A stretch of DNA of 64,000 nucleotides from Geminicoccus harenae (GTDB taxonomy: Bacteria > Pseudomonadota > Alphaproteobacteria > Geminicoccales > Geminicoccaceae). The position numbers and the translations under genes are program-made. The stretch covers positions 186,001-250,000 of the forward strand of contig NZ_JABGCL010000002.1 in assembly GCF_019800005.1 (NCBI RefSeq), in the 5' to 3' direction. Under the pieces are notes generated by a model, which made no database searches, was not told the DNA's origin, and was given only the letters and a program-made list of their open reading frames with translations. Position 1 is the first letter of the stretch; each line of letters opens with the position of its first letter. This document shows, piece by piece, positions 53,235 through 62,539 of the stretch.

Positions 53235-55592
53235 ATGCGGAAGTGGCCCAGCTTGGCGGTTGTCATGCTGTCTGCGGCGGCAGGTCCCGCAGCGGCCCTG
53301 CCAGATGGGCCGGCCAGCGGCCGGATGGCCGCCATCTGCGGCGATTGCCGGGTGGAGCGCTTCACCCAGTGCGGCGCGCAGCTCAAGGGCCCCGCCTTCG
53401 ACGAAGCGGGCAATCTCTGGATGGTGAGTGGGCGGACCGGCGACATCCACAAGGTGACGCCGGATGGCCGGTGCACGACGGTGGCGAACTCGGGCGGGGT
53501 GCCGGCCGCCTTGAAGTTCCACCAGGATGGCCGGCTGTTCGGCGCCGATCTCGCCCGGGGGATCTTCGTGCTGGATCTCGCCACGGGGGCGATCAGCGAC
53601 TATGCCACCGAGTTCGGGGACAAGGGGTTCGCCGGGCCGTACGACCTGGTGTTCGACGCGCTGGGCGGGCTCTACTTCACCGATGCGGGCACCGGCCGGG
53701 TGCGGTCGTCGCTGCTGTCGCCGACCGGGGCCGTCTATCATGTGTCGCCGGAGCCGGCGAAGAAGGTCCGGCGGCTGGCGGGCGGGCTGGCCTTTCCGAG
53801 CGGGCTGGCGCTGGATGCTGCCGGGCGCTCGCTCCTGGTTTCCGAGAGCAGCGCCAAGCGGATCTTCTCGATCCGCCTCCAGTCGGGGCCGGAGGCGCCG
53901 CTGATCAGCTCGGTGGTGGTCCAGCTCCAGGGCAAGCCTACGGCCGACGGCATGGCCTTCGATGTCGAGGGCAATCTCTATGTCGCCCATGCGGGAGCTG
54001 GCGAGGTGCTGGTGCTAGACGCTGACCAGCTCCCGGTCGGTGCAATCGCGCTTCCAGCCGGGGCCGGGCAGTCCCCGACCGGCCTGGCCTACCATGGCGG
54101 CCATCTCTACGTGACCGAGGCGGACGAGAACGAGGTCTGGCGCGTCCGGGTGACGAACCCGCTCGTGGATCACCAGAAGGGTGCCGATGCCGGCGAACTG
54201 GTCATGGCCGACCCCATCCCTGGCAAGATCACCAGGAGCGGCATCGCCGTCGAGCTCGATACGGTCCTGACGGCGCCGCCGACCGCCAAGGTGACCAGGA
54301 ACTTCCCGCGTGCGGCCCTGGTCCAGCTTGCCGACGCCGGGGACGGTTCGGGCAAGCTCTACCTCGCCGACCAGAACGGGGTGATCTGGCTCATCCGTAA
54401 TGGGGTGCTGGCAGCCGAGCCGTTCCTGGACCTGCGGGAGGTGCGGGGCCCTGCCCTCATCACCGGCGGGCATCAGGTGGGCTTGCGCAGCTTCGCCTTC
54501 CATCCGGACTTCGGGCGGAAGGGCACTCCTGGCCATGGCAGGCTGTACACCGCGACCACCGAGAGCACGATCAGCGCCACCGGTGCGGTCAGGCTGTTTG
54601 AGGGGCCGGGCAGCGCCGCGCTGCATGACGTGCTGACGGAATGGCGGGTGGACCCGGGCGATGCGGACCGGGTCGATCCGGCCTCGCGGCGCGAGATCCT
54701 GCGTGCGGAGCAACCCGCCCGGATCCACACGATCGACCTCATTGCCTTCAACCCGGCGGCGAGGCCGGGCGAGGCCGATTACGGCAAGCTCTATCTGGGC
54801 TTCGGTGACGGCGCGTACCGGGAGGGTGTCCCGGACCCACTGCGTCAGGCCCAGGACCCGTCCACGCCGCTGGGCTCGATCCTCCGGATCGACCCGCTCG
54901 CCAGCGGGGACGATGCGTACCGCGTGCCGGACGACAATCCGTTCCTCGGCCGGCCGGGCTACCTGCCCGAGACCTGGGCGTTCGGCTTCAAGAACCCGGA
55001 ACGGTTCAGTTGGGATAGTGTCACCGGGAAGATGCTCATCTCCGACATCGGCCAGGAATATGTCGAGGAGATCAATCTGGGCCTGCCCGGCGGCAATTAC
55101 GGCTTCGGCCTGCGCGAGGGGACGTTCGCGCTCGACCCGAAGGACGCGCGCAGGCTGTCCATGCTGCCGGCCGACGATGCCGCGAACGGCTTCATCTATC
55201 CTGTGGCTCAGTACGACCACGACGAGGGCGATGCCGTCATGGGCGGCTTCGTTTATCGCGGCCGGGCGATCCCGGAGCTGCAGGGCCAATATGTCTTCGG
55301 CGACCTCGTCCGTGGCCGGGTGTTCCATGTGCCGGTGGGCGAGCTCGTCCAGGGCCGTCAGGCCGGGATCCGCGAGCTCACGCTGCTCGACGAGGGGCGG
55401 GAGACGACGCTCAGGCAGCTCGTCGGCAACCAGCAGCGGGTCGACCTGCGCTTCGGCACCGATGGCGAGGGGGAGCTCTATTTGCTGACCAAGCAGGATG
55501 GCGCGGTCCGCGCGGTCCGGCCGGCGGGTGCCGGGACGGCCAGGGCGAAGGGATTGGCCGAGCCTGGTGCCGATGGGCAGCTCCGCCGCTAG
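53235..55592 (+). CDS. Secreted PQQ-type sugar dehydrogenase fused to SMP-30-like propeller
   Basis: A 785-residue secreted protein (signal MRKWPSLAVVMLSAAAGPAA). Residues ~45-310 are an SMP-30/gluconolactonase-like propeller: GPAFDEAGNLWMVSG, GLYFTDAGTG, LAFPSGLALDAAG, DGMAFDVEGNLYVAHAG. Residues ~370-760 are a glucose/sorbosone dehydrogenase-type propeller: GLRSFAFHPDF, IHTIDLIAFNP with the likely catalytic His, KLYLGFGDG, LGSILRIDPLA, ETWAFGFKNPERFSWD, and YVFGDLVRGRVFHVP. The usual H-x-G-G after the His is H-T-I-D here. A bifunctional enzyme that oxidises an aldose and opens the lactone is plausible but unproven. Confidence 0.82.
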   Translation: MRKWPSLAVVMLSAAAGPAAALPDGPASGRMAAICGDCRVERFTQCGAQLKGPAFDEAGNLWMVSGRTGDIHKVTPDGRCTTVANSGGVPAALKFHQDGRLFGADLARGIFVLDLATGAISDYATEFGDKGFAGPYDLVFDALGGLYFTDAGTGRVRSSLLSPTGAVYHVSPEPAKKVRRLAGGLAFPSGLALDAAGRSLLVSESSAKRIFSIRLQSGPEAPLISSVVVQLQGKPTADGMAFDVEGNLYVAHAGAGEVLVLDADQLPVGAIALPAGAGQSPTGLAYHGGHLYVTEADENEVWRVRVTNPLVDHQKGADAGELVMADPIPGKITRSGIAVELDTVLTAPPTAKVTRNFPRAALVQLADAGDGSGKLYLADQNGVIWLIRNGVLAAEPFLDLREVRGPALITGGHQVGLRSFAFHPDFGRKGTPGHGRLYTATTESTISATGAVRLFEGPGSAALHDVLTEWRVDPGDADRVDPASRREILRAEQPARIHTIDLIAFNPAARPGEADYGKLYLGFGDGAYREGVPDPLRQAQDPSTPLGSILRIDPLASGDDAYRVPDDNPFLGRPGYLPETWAFGFKNPERFSWDSVTGKMLISDIGQEYVEEINLGLPGGNYGFGLREGTFALDPKDARRLSMLPADDAANGFIYPVAQYDHDEGDAVMGGFVYRGRAIPELQGQYVFGDLVRGRVFHVPVGELVQGRQAGIRELTLLDEGRETTLRQLVGNQQRVDLRFGTDGEGELYLLTKQDGAVRAVRPAGAGTARAKGLAEPGADGQLRR

Positions 55593-55609
55593 CCGCTTGG
55601 CCGGCCCCG

Positions 55610-57595
55610 TCAGTTCCGCGAGGCGGCGAGCCGGGCCCGCTCGGCGTCGCATTCCGGCAGGCGGTTGCGCGGGTCGAAGCTCTCGGCCGCGCCCGGCTTG
55701 GCGCAGAGCGGCAGGCCGGCCTTGCGGGCGCCGGCGATGAACAGGTCGGCGGCACTGCCGCCCAGCTGGTAGAGGTCGTTGTCGACCCAGGCCTCGGCGC
55801 TGAAGCCGGGATCCAGGCGCAGCACCTCCCGGGCATGATGGCGGGCCCGTTCCGTGAGGCCCGCCTGGGCGCAGCTCAGCGCCAGCATGACCTGCACCTC
55901 CAGCCAGGGGTTGGGCAGCTTCTCCAGCGCCGCCACGGCGTCGGCATGGCGGCCGGCGAAATAGAGCGGCATGGCATAGGCCAGGTAATGGAAGGGCGGG
56001 TGGAGCGGGTCGAGCTCGTGCAGCGCGCGCTCGACCAGCCGCACGCCCTCGGCGGCGCGCTCCGCCCCCAGCGCCTGGGCGATGCTGCCGCCGACCCAGC
56101 GGTTGACCAGCGCATTGTTGGGGGCGAGTTCCAGGGCGCGCTGCCAGGCCTGCCAGCCCAGCTCCGCCTCGCCCTTGCGGAAATGGGCGTTGCCGAGGGT
56201 GAGCTGGACCTCGGCATCGGCCGGATCGAGCTCGGCGGCCCGCTGGGCCGCCTGGTCGGACTTCGCCCAGGCGCGGTCGCGGTCGCCGGACCAGCCGTTG
56301 AGCGCATCCTGCTCGTAGATGCCGGCCAGGAACGCCCAGGCGCGAGCGAAGCCTGGATCGAGTGCCAGCGCCTGTTCCAGGAGCCGCTGGGCCTGGAGGA
56401 TCCCATCCCGGTCGTGCCGGCGGTAGGGCTCGCCGGCCAGAAGATAATAGTCCCAGGCGGTGAGGCTGCCGGGGGTGCGGCGCTGGGCGCGGTCGCGCCA
56501 CTCGGTCCAGATGGCACCGTCATAGCCGGTGAGCGTCCCGACCAGCCGGGTCAGGACCTCGTCGCGGATCCGGAACAGATCGCCGGCTGGCCGGTCGTAG
56601 CGTTCGGACCAGAGATGGGTGCCGCTGGCGGCATCGATCAGTTGCGCGTTGATCCGGACGCGGGTGGGCTCGACCTGCAGGCTGCCTTCCAGCACATAGT
56701 GGACGCCCAGCACCCGGCCGACCTCGCGGACATCGGTGGCGTTGCGCTTGATCGCCTCCACCGAGTTGCGGGCGATCACCAGCAGGCTGCGGGTGCGGGC
56801 GAGTTCGGTGATCAGGTCCTCGGTGAACGCCCCGGCCAGGCGCTCCTGCCGCTCGCCGCCGCTGAAATCGTCGAACGGCAGGACCGCGATCGCCGGGCGG
56901 TCGGGCAGCACGGCGTCGCGGCCGGGCCCGTCCAGGCCGTGCCACCACGCCCCGGCACCCAGGCCCAGCAGGAGCAGCAGTGCCAGGGCGGGCCGCCCGG
57001 GCCGGCGGAGCCTGAACCGGAGCCGGGTGGCCGTCCCGCCGAACCGGACCCGGTAGATCCGTACCGGCCGCTCCATGTTGCGGACCCGCTGCTCGCCGAT
57101 GAACTCCAGCGGCAGGTCGAGCTTGCCCTGGAGATGGTCGTAGGCCGTGCCGGAAATGATCACGCCGCCCGGCTCGGCCAGATGCTCCAGCCGGGCGGCG
57201 ACATTGACCCCGTCCCCGTAGAGGTCGCCATCGGCCTCGCGGATCACGTCGCCGAGATTGATGCCGATCCTTAGCTGGATGCGGCTGGACGAGGGGTTCT
57301 TCGCCTCCTTGCCGCCGCAGACCTGCTGGATCGCCACCGCGCAGCGCACCGCATCGACCACGCTGGTGAACTCGACCAGGGCGCCGTCGCCCATCAGCTT
57401 GACGATGCGCCCGCGGTAGCGGGTGATCATCGGCTCGACGCAGCCCTGCCGGAACGCCTTGAGCCGGGCCAGGGTGCGTTCCTCGTCCTGCTCCATCAGC
57501 CCGACATAGCCGACCACGTCGGCCGCCAGGATCGCGGCGAGCCGGCGCCTGCCCGCGGTGCCGGGCGCGGTCGTCCTTCTCGCGGGCTTGTCCAT
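55610..57595 (-). CDS. Membrane-spanning class III cyclase with TPR repeats
   Basis: A 661-residue protein with the same plan as 42116-43834. The class III cyclase domain (ILAADVVGYVGLM; KLMGDGALVEF; LYGDGVNVAARLEHL) keeps both metal Asp residues. Unlike the other copy it has one membrane segment (PALALLLLLGLGAGAWWHGL, about residue 210). This places the TolB/FlgO-like part (IAVLPFDDFSGGE) and C-terminal TPRs on the other side of the membrane. ATG 57595 is chosen because GGGAGG lies nine bases upstream; ATG 57616 lacks a site. Convergent with the sugar dehydrogenase gene. Confidence 0.9.
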   Translation of the reverse strand: MDKPARRTTAPGTAGRRRLAAILAADVVGYVGLMEQDEERTLARLKAFRQGCVEPMITRYRGRIVKLMGDGALVEFTSVVDAVRCAVAIQQVCGGKEAKNPSSSRIQLRIGINLGDVIREADGDLYGDGVNVAARLEHLAEPGGVIISGTAYDHLQGKLDLPLEFIGEQRVRNMERPVRIYRVRFGGTATRLRFRLRRPGRPALALLLLLGLGAGAWWHGLDGPGRDAVLPDRPAIAVLPFDDFSGGERQERLAGAFTEDLITELARTRSLLVIARNSVEAIKRNATDVREVGRVLGVHYVLEGSLQVEPTRVRINAQLIDAASGTHLWSERYDRPAGDLFRIRDEVLTRLVGTLTGYDGAIWTEWRDRAQRRTPGSLTAWDYYLLAGEPYRRHDRDGILQAQRLLEQALALDPGFARAWAFLAGIYEQDALNGWSGDRDRAWAKSDQAAQRAAELDPADAEVQLTLGNAHFRKGEAELGWQAWQRALELAPNNALVNRWVGGSIAQALGAERAAEGVRLVERALHELDPLHPPFHYLAYAMPLYFAGRHADAVAALEKLPNPWLEVQVMLALSCAQAGLTERARHHAREVLRLDPGFSAEAWVDNDLYQLGGSAADLFIAGARKAGLPLCAKPGAAESFDPRNRLPECDAERARLAASRN

Positions 57596-57803
57596 CGCCC
57601 AAGACCTCCCAGCCACGTCGGGCCGGGTATCATATACCTCCTGCCCCCTGCGGCGAACGCGCCAGAGGTTGTATTCCTATGATTGTGACGCGATGGCGCG
57701 TCCGGCCGCCGCCCTGCCCATCCCTGCATGGCTCGTGCTAGGCGGGGCTCGCGCGCCGGAGGGAACCGGGCTGCGCATGTCGATCCCGGCACTGGAGGCG
57801 ACC

Positions 57804-58574
57804 ATGAGCAACCGGAAGAAGGTGATTCTGCTCGCGTCCGGCATCCTGCTGCTGCCGGGCTCCGCCTGGGCGCAGTATTCGCCGACCGCCACCCTCGATC
57901 TCGGCATGGGCTTTGGCCGGATGGCCCTGGGCCAGGCGGTGCTGAACAGTGCGCGGGCGGCAAGCGGTGCCGGTGAGAAGTCGCCCGACACCGGGAGCGA
58001 GCAGCGCGCCACCATCGAGCGGGCCGAACCCGATCCCGCGCACGCCATTCCCGAAGGTTCGCTGACGTTCGAGGCCGTGCCGGGGGTCTCGGACTTGGTC
58101 ATCCGGCGCTTCGTCGACGAGCTGAGCAAGGACCATCCGCAGCTGCGCGCGCAGGTCGAGGAAGAATTCCGGTCGGGCGCGTTGCAGGACTATTTCAGCG
58201 AGCTGCTGGATCGCTATGGCTACGAGGCTGACCATCTGGCCGATGTGTCGGCTGCCTATTACCTGTCCTTGTGGAAGATCGCCCATGGGCGCGAGCTCAC
58301 CCCGGGTCAGATCGCCGGTGTGCGGCGGCAGATGCGCGCCCTGCTGGCGGAGGAGCCGGACCTGATGCGGCTCAGCGACGCGCAGAAGCAGGAGATCAGC
58401 GAGATTTTCGCGCTCAGCGCCTCCCTGTCCTTGCAGGGCTACGAGCAGCTCGTGCGCAGCGGCGATGAGGAGACGCTGGCGAATTTCCGCCGCGGCGTGC
58501 AGGCCACCTATGCGCCGCAGGGCCCGGACCTCACCGCGCTGTCGGTGACCGACGACGGCTTCTTCATCGAGTGA
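57804..58574 (+). CDS. Secreted protein, DUF6683-like
   Basis: A 256-residue protein with signal peptide (KVILLASGILLLPGSAWA). GGAGG lies six bases before the ATG. The conserved-looking core is DYFSELLDRYGYEADHLADV followed by YYLSLWKIAHG, recalling the region of DUF6683 proteins in which a helix ends in W-x-x-A-H/N-G. The residues before it (residues ~40-80) are low in complexity. No catalytic motif is visible. It is divergent from the cyclase/TPR gene, so shared regulation is possible. Confidence 0.7.
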   Translation: MSNRKKVILLASGILLLPGSAWAQYSPTATLDLGMGFGRMALGQAVLNSARAASGAGEKSPDTGSEQRATIERAEPDPAHAIPEGSLTFEAVPGVSDLVIRRFVDELSKDHPQLRAQVEEEFRSGALQDYFSELLDRYGYEADHLADVSAAYYLSLWKIAHGRELTPGQIAGVRRQMRALLAEEPDLMRLSDAQKQEISEIFALSASLSLQGYEQLVRSGDEETLANFRRGVQATYAPQGPDLTALSVTDDGFFIE

Positions 58575-58634
58575 GCCATGGCGCGGGGGCGGCCGGTTCC
58601 CGGATCGGGATGCAGCCGGCCGCCTCCGCTGTGC

Positions 58635-59642
58635 TCAGCCGGCCAGCAGCTCGCGGAGCGGGGCGTCGATGGCGGCGCGGTCGCCCGGGTTCATGAGCGC
58701 CATGTGGCCCCAGGGCGAGGCCACCACCCGCACCTCGGCGTTCGGGATGTGCCGGGCCTCGGCCTGGCTGTCGACCGGCGGGAAATAGCGGTCGTTGTCG
58801 ATCGGCACGATGATCGTGCGGGCCTTGATGGCGCCGAGCGCCGCCTCGAGGTCACCGCCATGGGCCGGGTTCGCGCTGATGTCGCCCTGCTCCCAGGTCC
58901 AGAGCTGGGAAAGCAGGTTGTTGGCGTCGCAGCGGGCGAAGAACGGCTCCCAGAAATCGGCGACGTGCTCGACCGTGCTGCGGGAGCCCAGCGGCCGGAA
59001 GGCTTCCTCGCGGAAGAACGGCTCCGAGGTGCCCCAGCCGGCATAGATGGTGGCGAAGGCCTGGATGCCGCGGACCGGCGGGCGGTCGTAGAAGCCGTCC
59101 TGGAAGGCCGGGTCCAGCTCCAGCGTGCGCCGCAGGGCCAGGAGGAACACCTTGTTGTAGTTGCCGGTCCGGGCCGAGCCGGCGATCGGGCAGGCCGCCT
59201 GCACCATGTCCGGATACTGTGCCGCCCACTGGAAGGTCTGGCAGGCGCCCATGGAGAAGCCGGTGACCAGCCGCAGCCGCTCGATGCCCAGCCGCTCGGT
59301 GACGAGCTGGTGCTGCAGGCGGACATTGTCGTGGATGGTCACCTTGGGGAAGCGGCCGCGGTCGACCGGTGCCGGGCTGTTGCTGGGCGAGGACGACAGG
59401 CTGTTGCCGAGCAGGTTGGTCAGGATGATGAAATACTTGTTCGGGTCCAGCGCCCGGTCGGCGCCCAGCATGAAGGTCTCGCTGTCGGCGTGGGTCCCGG
59501 TGTACCAGCTCGGCACCAGCACCGCATTGTCGCGCGCGGCGTTCAGCTTGCCGCGCGTGGCATAGGCCAGCTTGGCGGTCGGCAGCACGCCGCCCTTCTG
59601 CAGCATGAAGTTGGGCACCTCGAAGGTATCGACGTCGCTCAT
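58635..59642 (-). CDS. MetX-like alpha/beta hydrolase
   Basis: A 335-residue protein of the homoserine O-acetyltransferase-like alpha/beta fold. TAKLAYATRGKLNAARDNAV, LGNSLSSSPSN and the nucleophile elbow GFSMGACQTFQWAA are family traits; the catalytic His is in ASPWGHMALMNPGD. It diverges from true MetX around the substrate loops, so it is best called a MetX-like hydrolase of unknown substrate. ATG 59642 with a GAGG site; the open frame further upstream is not similar. Divergent from glutaryl-CoA dehydrogenase. Confidence 0.85.
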   Translation of the reverse strand: MSDVDTFEVPNFMLQKGGVLPTAKLAYATRGKLNAARDNAVLVPSWYTGTHADSETFMLGADRALDPNKYFIILTNLLGNSLSSSPSNSPAPVDRGRFPKVTIHDNVRLQHQLVTERLGIERLRLVTGFSMGACQTFQWAAQYPDMVQAACPIAGSARTGNYNKVFLLALRRTLELDPAFQDGFYDRPPVRGIQAFATIYAGWGTSEPFFREEAFRPLGSRSTVEHVADFWEPFFARCDANNLLSQLWTWEQGDISANPAHGGDLEAALGAIKARTIIVPIDNDRYFPPVDSQAEARHIPNAEVRVVASPWGHMALMNPGDRAAIDAPLRELLAG

Positions 59643-59801
59643 CTCGTTCCTCCCCGATCTGCCGTGGCGTTGCCGCCGGCATGGCCGCCAGTGGTAGGCT
59701 CTGTCTCGCGGCAGGCAAAGCACCCGGCGCCGCGACGGGTGGGTCCACCGTGACCGATCGTTCCGCCTGCGCTAGATTGCAGCGCAGCAAAAGGCTTGGA
59801 G

Positions 59802-61022
59802 ATGGCGATGGCACTGGCGTCGGCCGCGACTGGAGCGGCATCGGCGAGGCTCGGGCGATTCGACTGGCAGGACCCGCTCCTGCTGGAGGAGGAGCTTTCG
59901 GACGAGGAGCGGATGATCCGCGACGCGGCGCGGGAATATTGCCAGGGCGCGCTGATGCCGCGGGTGCTGGAGGCGAACCGGCACGAGGTGTTCCACCGCG
60001 AGATCATGACCGAGATGGGCGGGCTCGGCCTGCTGGGTGCCACCATCCCCGAGGAATATGGCGGGGCGGGTGCATCCTATGTCGCCTATGGGCTGGTCGC
60101 GCGCGAGGTGGAGCGGGTCGATTCCGGCTACCGCTCGGCGATGAGCGTGCAGTCCTCGCTGGTGATGTACCCGATCCATGCCTATGGCGACGAGGCGCAG
60201 CGCCGGCGCTGGCTGCCGGGTCTCGCCAAGGGTGAGCTGGTCGGCTGCTTCGGCCTGACCGAGCCGGACTTCGGCTCCGATCCCGGCGGGATGCGCACCC
60301 GGGCGAAGAAGGTCGACGGCGGCTGGCTGCTGTCCGGCTCGAAGAACTGGATCACCAACTCGCCGATCGCCGATCTGGCGGTGGTCTGGGCCAAGGACGA
60401 CGAGGGCGAGATCCGCGGCTTCGTGGTCGAGCGGGATACGAAGGGCTTCGAGACGCCCAAGATCGACGGCAAGTTCTCGCTCCGCGCCTCCACCACCGGC
60501 ATGATCATGCTGGACGAGGCGTTCGTGCCGGACGGCAACCTGCTGGCGGGGGTGAAGGGGCTGAGAGGCCCGTTCGGCTGCCTGAACCGGGCGCGCTACG
60601 GGATCAGCTGGGGCTCGATGGGGGCGGCGGAGTTCTGCTGGCACCAGGCCCGGCAGTACACGCTGGATCGCCAGCAGTTCGGCCGGCCGCTGGCCGCCAA
60701 CCAGCTCATCCAGAAGAAGCTGGCCGACATGCAGACCGAGATCACGCTGGGCCTGTCCGCCTGCCTGCGCACCGGCCGGCTGATGGACCAGGGCAAGGCG
60801 TCGCCGGAGCTGATCTCGCTGATGAAGCGCAACAATTGCGGCAAGGCGCTCGACATCGCCCGGGTGTCCCGGGACATGCATGGCGGCAACGGCATCGCCG
60901 ACGAGTACCATGTGATCCGCCACGTGATGAACCTGGAGGCGGTCAACACCTATGAGGGTACCCACGACATCCACGCCTTGATCCTGGGCCGCGCCCAGAC
61001 CGGCATCCAGGCCTTCTCCTGA
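59802..61022 (+). CDS. gcdH: Glutaryl-CoA dehydrogenase-like acyl-CoA dehydrogenase
   Basis: A 406-residue FAD enzyme that oxidises and decarboxylates glutaryl-CoA to crotonyl-CoA in lysine and tryptophan degradation. [17 protein letters not shown] and [16 protein letters not shown] are the FAD and substrate regions. [20 protein letters not shown] carries the catalytic Glu and is diagnostic of GcdH among acyl-CoA dehydrogenases. ATG 59802 or 59808 is likely (GGAG at 59797); TTG 59796 is also open. Its TGA shares a base with the next ATG. Confidence 0.92.
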   Translation: MAMALASAATGAASARLGRFDWQDPLLLEEELSDEERMIRDAAREYCQGALMPRVLEANRHEVFHREIMTEMGGLGLLGATIPEEYGGAGASYVAYGLVAREVERVDSGYRSAMSVQSSLVMYPIHAYGDEAQRRRWLPGLAKGELVGCFGLTEPDFGSDPGGMRTRAKKVDGGWLLSGSKNWITNSPIADLAVVWAKDDEGEIRGFVVERDTKGFETPKIDGKFSLRASTTGMIMLDEAFVPDGNLLAGVKGLRGPFGCLNRARYGISWGSMGAAEFCWHQARQYTLDRQQFGRPLAANQLIQKKLADMQTEITLGLSACLRTGRLMDQGKASPELISLMKRNNCGKALDIARVSRDMHGGNGIADEYHVIRHVMNLEAVNTYEGTHDIHALILGRAQTGIQAFS

Positions 61023-61507
61023 TGAGCGAGAAGCGGCCGATCACGCTGACCGACGGGGTCGCGGCCAGCGGCTCCACGCGCAGCGGGCTGGAAGTCATCC
61101 AGGGGATGATCGACGGCGACCATGTCTCGTCCATGGCGACCACCATGGACTGCCGGGTGGTCGAGGCGGAGCAGGGCAAGGCGGTGATCCGCGCGGTGCC
61201 GAACGAGGGCTTCCTCAACCTCCATGGCACGGTGCATGGCGGCTGGGCGGCGACCGTGCTGGACACGGCGCTGGGCTGCGCGGTGGTGACCACGCTGGCG
61301 CCCGGCCAGGGCACCGCCACGGTCGAACTGTCCACCCGGTTCCTGCGGCCGATCTTCCCGGAGACCGGCCCGGTGCTGGCCACCGGCACGGTGCTCAACC
61401 GCGGCCGCCGGCTGGTGCTGGCGGAGGGGCGGATCGTTTCGAAGGACGGCAAGCTGCTGGCGCAGGCCACCGGGACCTGGACGATCCTGGAGGCGGAGGC
61501 CAGGTAG
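61022..61507 (+). CDS. PaaI-family hotdog thioesterase
   Basis: A 161-residue acyl-CoA thioesterase. The active-site motif NLHGTVHGGWAATVLDTALG is the PaaI pattern H-G-x-x-x-x-x-x-D-x-A. The central strand VELSTRFLRPIF and the C-terminal AEGRIVSKDGKLLAQATGTW complete the hotdog fold. It overlaps gcdH by one base (TGATG), so it should be translated with it and probably relieves acyl-CoA build-up in the same pathway. Confidence 0.9.
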   Translation: MSEKRPITLTDGVAASGSTRSGLEVIQGMIDGDHVSSMATTMDCRVVEAEQGKAVIRAVPNEGFLNLHGTVHGGWAATVLDTALGCAVVTTLAPGQGTATVELSTRFLRPIFPETGPVLATGTVLNRGRRLVLAEGRIVSKDGKLLAQATGTWTILEAEAR

Positions 61508-61585
61508 CAGGAGGGGCCAACCGGCCGTATCCCCGGCGAGCCCAGGCCTTCGGCCGGGTCCCGGGGATCGCCGCTGGCCGCGGGA

Positions 61586-61948
61586 TCAGTCGTCCCAGTC
61601 CGGCAGGGCCTCCAGCTGCTCCTTCGTGAGGTTGGTGACCAGGCCGTTCTCGCCCCGGGTGAGCTGATCGATCTCGATCACGACATCCTTCTCGTTGATG
61701 CCGAGAAAGCCGCCCACCTCGGCCGATACCGCGGTGACCTGGCCTTCCGGCGTCATCAGGACATCGTCGATCTCGCCGATGCTCTCGCCGTTCGGGCCCA
61801 CGAGGTCGAGATCTTCCACCTCGTCGACCGTCAGGCCGAACGCCTCGACCCTGACCGCGTCATCCGCCTCGACCAGCGTGGCGGTCTGCGCATGGGCGAT
61901 GCCGGCCACGCCGAGGATGGCGCCAGCGAGGATCCATTGCCGCATCAT
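61586..61948 (-). CDS. Secreted PRC-barrel domain protein
   Basis: A 120-residue protein with a signal peptide (MRQWILAGAILGVAGIAHA). The PRC-barrel domain has VEDLDLVGPNGESIGEIDDV and the strand VTAVSAEVGGFLGINEKDV. PRC barrels in the periplasm often accompany stress or envelope functions, with no enzymatic activity. GGGAG precedes the first ATG by six bases. The interval 61949-62139 holds two hairpins and no gene. Confidence 0.88.
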   Translation of the reverse strand: MMRQWILAGAILGVAGIAHAQTATLVEADDAVRVEAFGLTVDEVEDLDLVGPNGESIGEIDDVLMTPEGQVTAVSAEVGGFLGINEKDVVIEIDQLTRGENGLVTNLTKEQLEALPDWDD

Positions 61949-62043
61949 GAGTCACTCCCGTTTCGATCTTTCCGGCTCAAGCAACGCCAGGATCGGGCAG
62001 TGGTGCCATGAGATGCAGGGCTTTTCGCCCGGCCCATACGCAA

Positions 62044-62075
62044 ACGACCGCAGCAGCCGTCGCCGTTGCGGTCGT
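62044..62075. other. 9-bp inverted repeat
   Basis: ACGACCGCA (62044-62052) and TGCGGTCGT (62067-62075), perfect, with a 14-base loop. It lies between the PRC-barrel and tatA genes. It may act together with the hairpin at 62098-62119 to end tatA transcription or stabilise RNA. Confidence 0.3.
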
Positions 62076-62097
62076 CAGGTCAGGCACTCGATGAGGT

Positions 62098-62119
62098 CGG
62101 CGGGGTTCGGGCCCCGCCG
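62098..62119 (-). terminator. Hairpin downstream of tatA
   Basis: CGGCGGGG, six-base loop, CCCCGCCG: a perfect 8-bp G+C stem, 20 bases after the tatA stop on the minus strand. No U-run follows, so it is only a likely terminator or stabiliser. Confidence 0.4.
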
Positions 62120-62139
62120 GTTCGTCGCACGCTTTTGGT

Positions 62140-62349
62140 TCAGACCGGCCGCTTGTCGGCCGTGTTCTCGTGGGCGGGAGCGGGAACGTCGTCGGCCTTG
62201 GTCACGGCCGGATCGTCCTGCATGCCCTTCTTGAAGGTCTTGATGCCCGAGGCGAGGTCACCCATCACCTTCGGCAGCCGGCCGGCGCCGAACACGATCA
62301 ACACGATCACCAGCACGACAATCCAGTGCCATGCGCTGAAGGAACCCAT
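62140..62349 (-). CDS. tatA: TatA/E-family twin-arginine translocase subunit
   Basis: A 69-residue protein. The N-terminal membrane helix ([20 protein letters not shown]) is followed by the conserved F-G-x-x-x-L-P hinge and the amphipathic helix [17 protein letters not shown]. The short charged tail follows. TatA forms the pore ring of the Tat pathway. It starts at ATG 62349; the frame upstream lacks similarity. tatB and tatC are not next to it, which is less usual for alphaproteobacteria, where tatABC normally cluster. Confidence 0.93.
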   Translation of the reverse strand: MGSFSAWHWIVVLVIVLIVFGAGRLPKVMGDLASGIKTFKKGMQDDPAVTKADDVPAPAHENTADKRPV

Positions 62350-62509
62350 CGAAACTCTCCCAGTGCGACGTACCCGGAACGTAGCGACGTGCGGTCGGGA
62401 TGCCAAGCGGCGATGGGCCGGAGCTCAGGTCAAAGCGGCAGGATAACGTCCAAGAACATGGCAGGCTCCCTGCCCGTGTCGAAGATTTCTGTGGTCCTTG
62501 TCGTGAATT

Positions 62510-62525
62510 CGCACAATTTTGTGCG
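62510..62525. promoter_or_regulatory. Perfect 7-bp-arm palindrome
   Basis: CGCACAA-TT-TTGTGCG in an A+T-rich patch 15 bases before the structured RNA segment and 200 bases before the aminotransferase. It is well placed as an operator over a promoter for the leader or small RNA. Confidence 0.45.
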
Positions 62526-62539
62526 TTTTCTCACATCCA

